This document shows positions 5,420-5,439 of a DNA stretch of 5,439 nt, one piece after another. The stretch's first letter is position 1. Every line of letters begins with the position of its first letter. Where the stretch lies: the NCBI GenBank assembly GCA_947311795.1, contig CAMZLX010000133.1, forward strand, positions 1 to 5,439, read 5' to 3'. The DNA is from an uncultured Zetaproteobacteria bacterium. GTDB taxonomy: Bacteria > Pseudomonadota > Zetaproteobacteria > Mariprofundales > Mariprofundaceae. The position numbers were made by a program, and so were the translations under genes. Below the pieces are notes generated by a model. That model saw only the letters and a list, made by a program, of their open reading frames with translations, ran no database searches and had not been told where the DNA came from.

Positions 5420-5439
5420 GCTAACAATTCATCCAAAAA
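5416..5439 (-). CDS. Possible C-terminus of an upstream gene
   Basis: The last bases read on the minus strand as seven open codons, FLDELLA, ending in TGA at 5416-5418 that overlaps the DUF1697 start as ATGA. Four-base ATGA overlaps are common inside operons, and the DUF1697 gene otherwise lacks a ribosome binding site. With only seven codons visible this is weak; nothing can be said about the product. Confidence 0.3.
   Translation of the reverse strand, partial: FLDELLA

Overview
The window looks like chromosomal DNA from a mid-GC proteobacterium. It carries a proteobacterial-type ClpA, Sec and lipoprotein signal peptides, good Shine-Dalgarno sites, and genes at roughly 48 % GC (hand count over the first 360 bases of msrA). 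I cannot name a genus from the sequence alone.

Layout. Bases 1-1823 (minus strand) hold the first ~607 codons of clpA, the Hsp100 unfoldase that partners ClpP; its C-terminus runs off the window. A 157-bp divergent spacer (1824-1980) separates it from msrA (plus, 1981-2514). This spacer carries a perfect 7-bp-arm palindrome over the likely -35 region of clpA. Downstream of msrA lies an AT-rich segment (about 38-39 % GC) encoding an unrecognised four-helix membrane protein (2574-2984). It is followed by a tiny ORF and then a second, headless copy of the last 180 bp of msrA (3075-3254, 3 mismatches). The last 60 % of the window is all minus strand. It comprises a DUF1697 gene and a DUF1801 gene that overlap by 8 nt, then a recognisable promoter, then two paralogous chalcone-isomerase-like exported proteins of identical length (188 aa), one a soluble Sec substrate and one a lipoprotein.

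How the parts relate. ClpA (protein turnover) and MsrA (methionine sulfoxide repair) are both protein-quality-control functions and share a divergent control region, though nothing in the sequence proves co-regulation. The two chalcone-isomerase-like proteins form a short operon and probably work in the same compartment.

The most notable feature is the msrA neighbourhood. A 565-bp segment of foreign-looking composition sits between an intact msrA and a near-identical 3' msrA fragment. The fragment ends right against the stop codon of the convergent lipoprotein gene. The simplest reading is that msrA once ended there and that the cargo segment arrived with its own msrA 3' end, for example by single-crossover or site-specific integration that left msrA functional. 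The mechanism is inferred; the duplication is directly visible.
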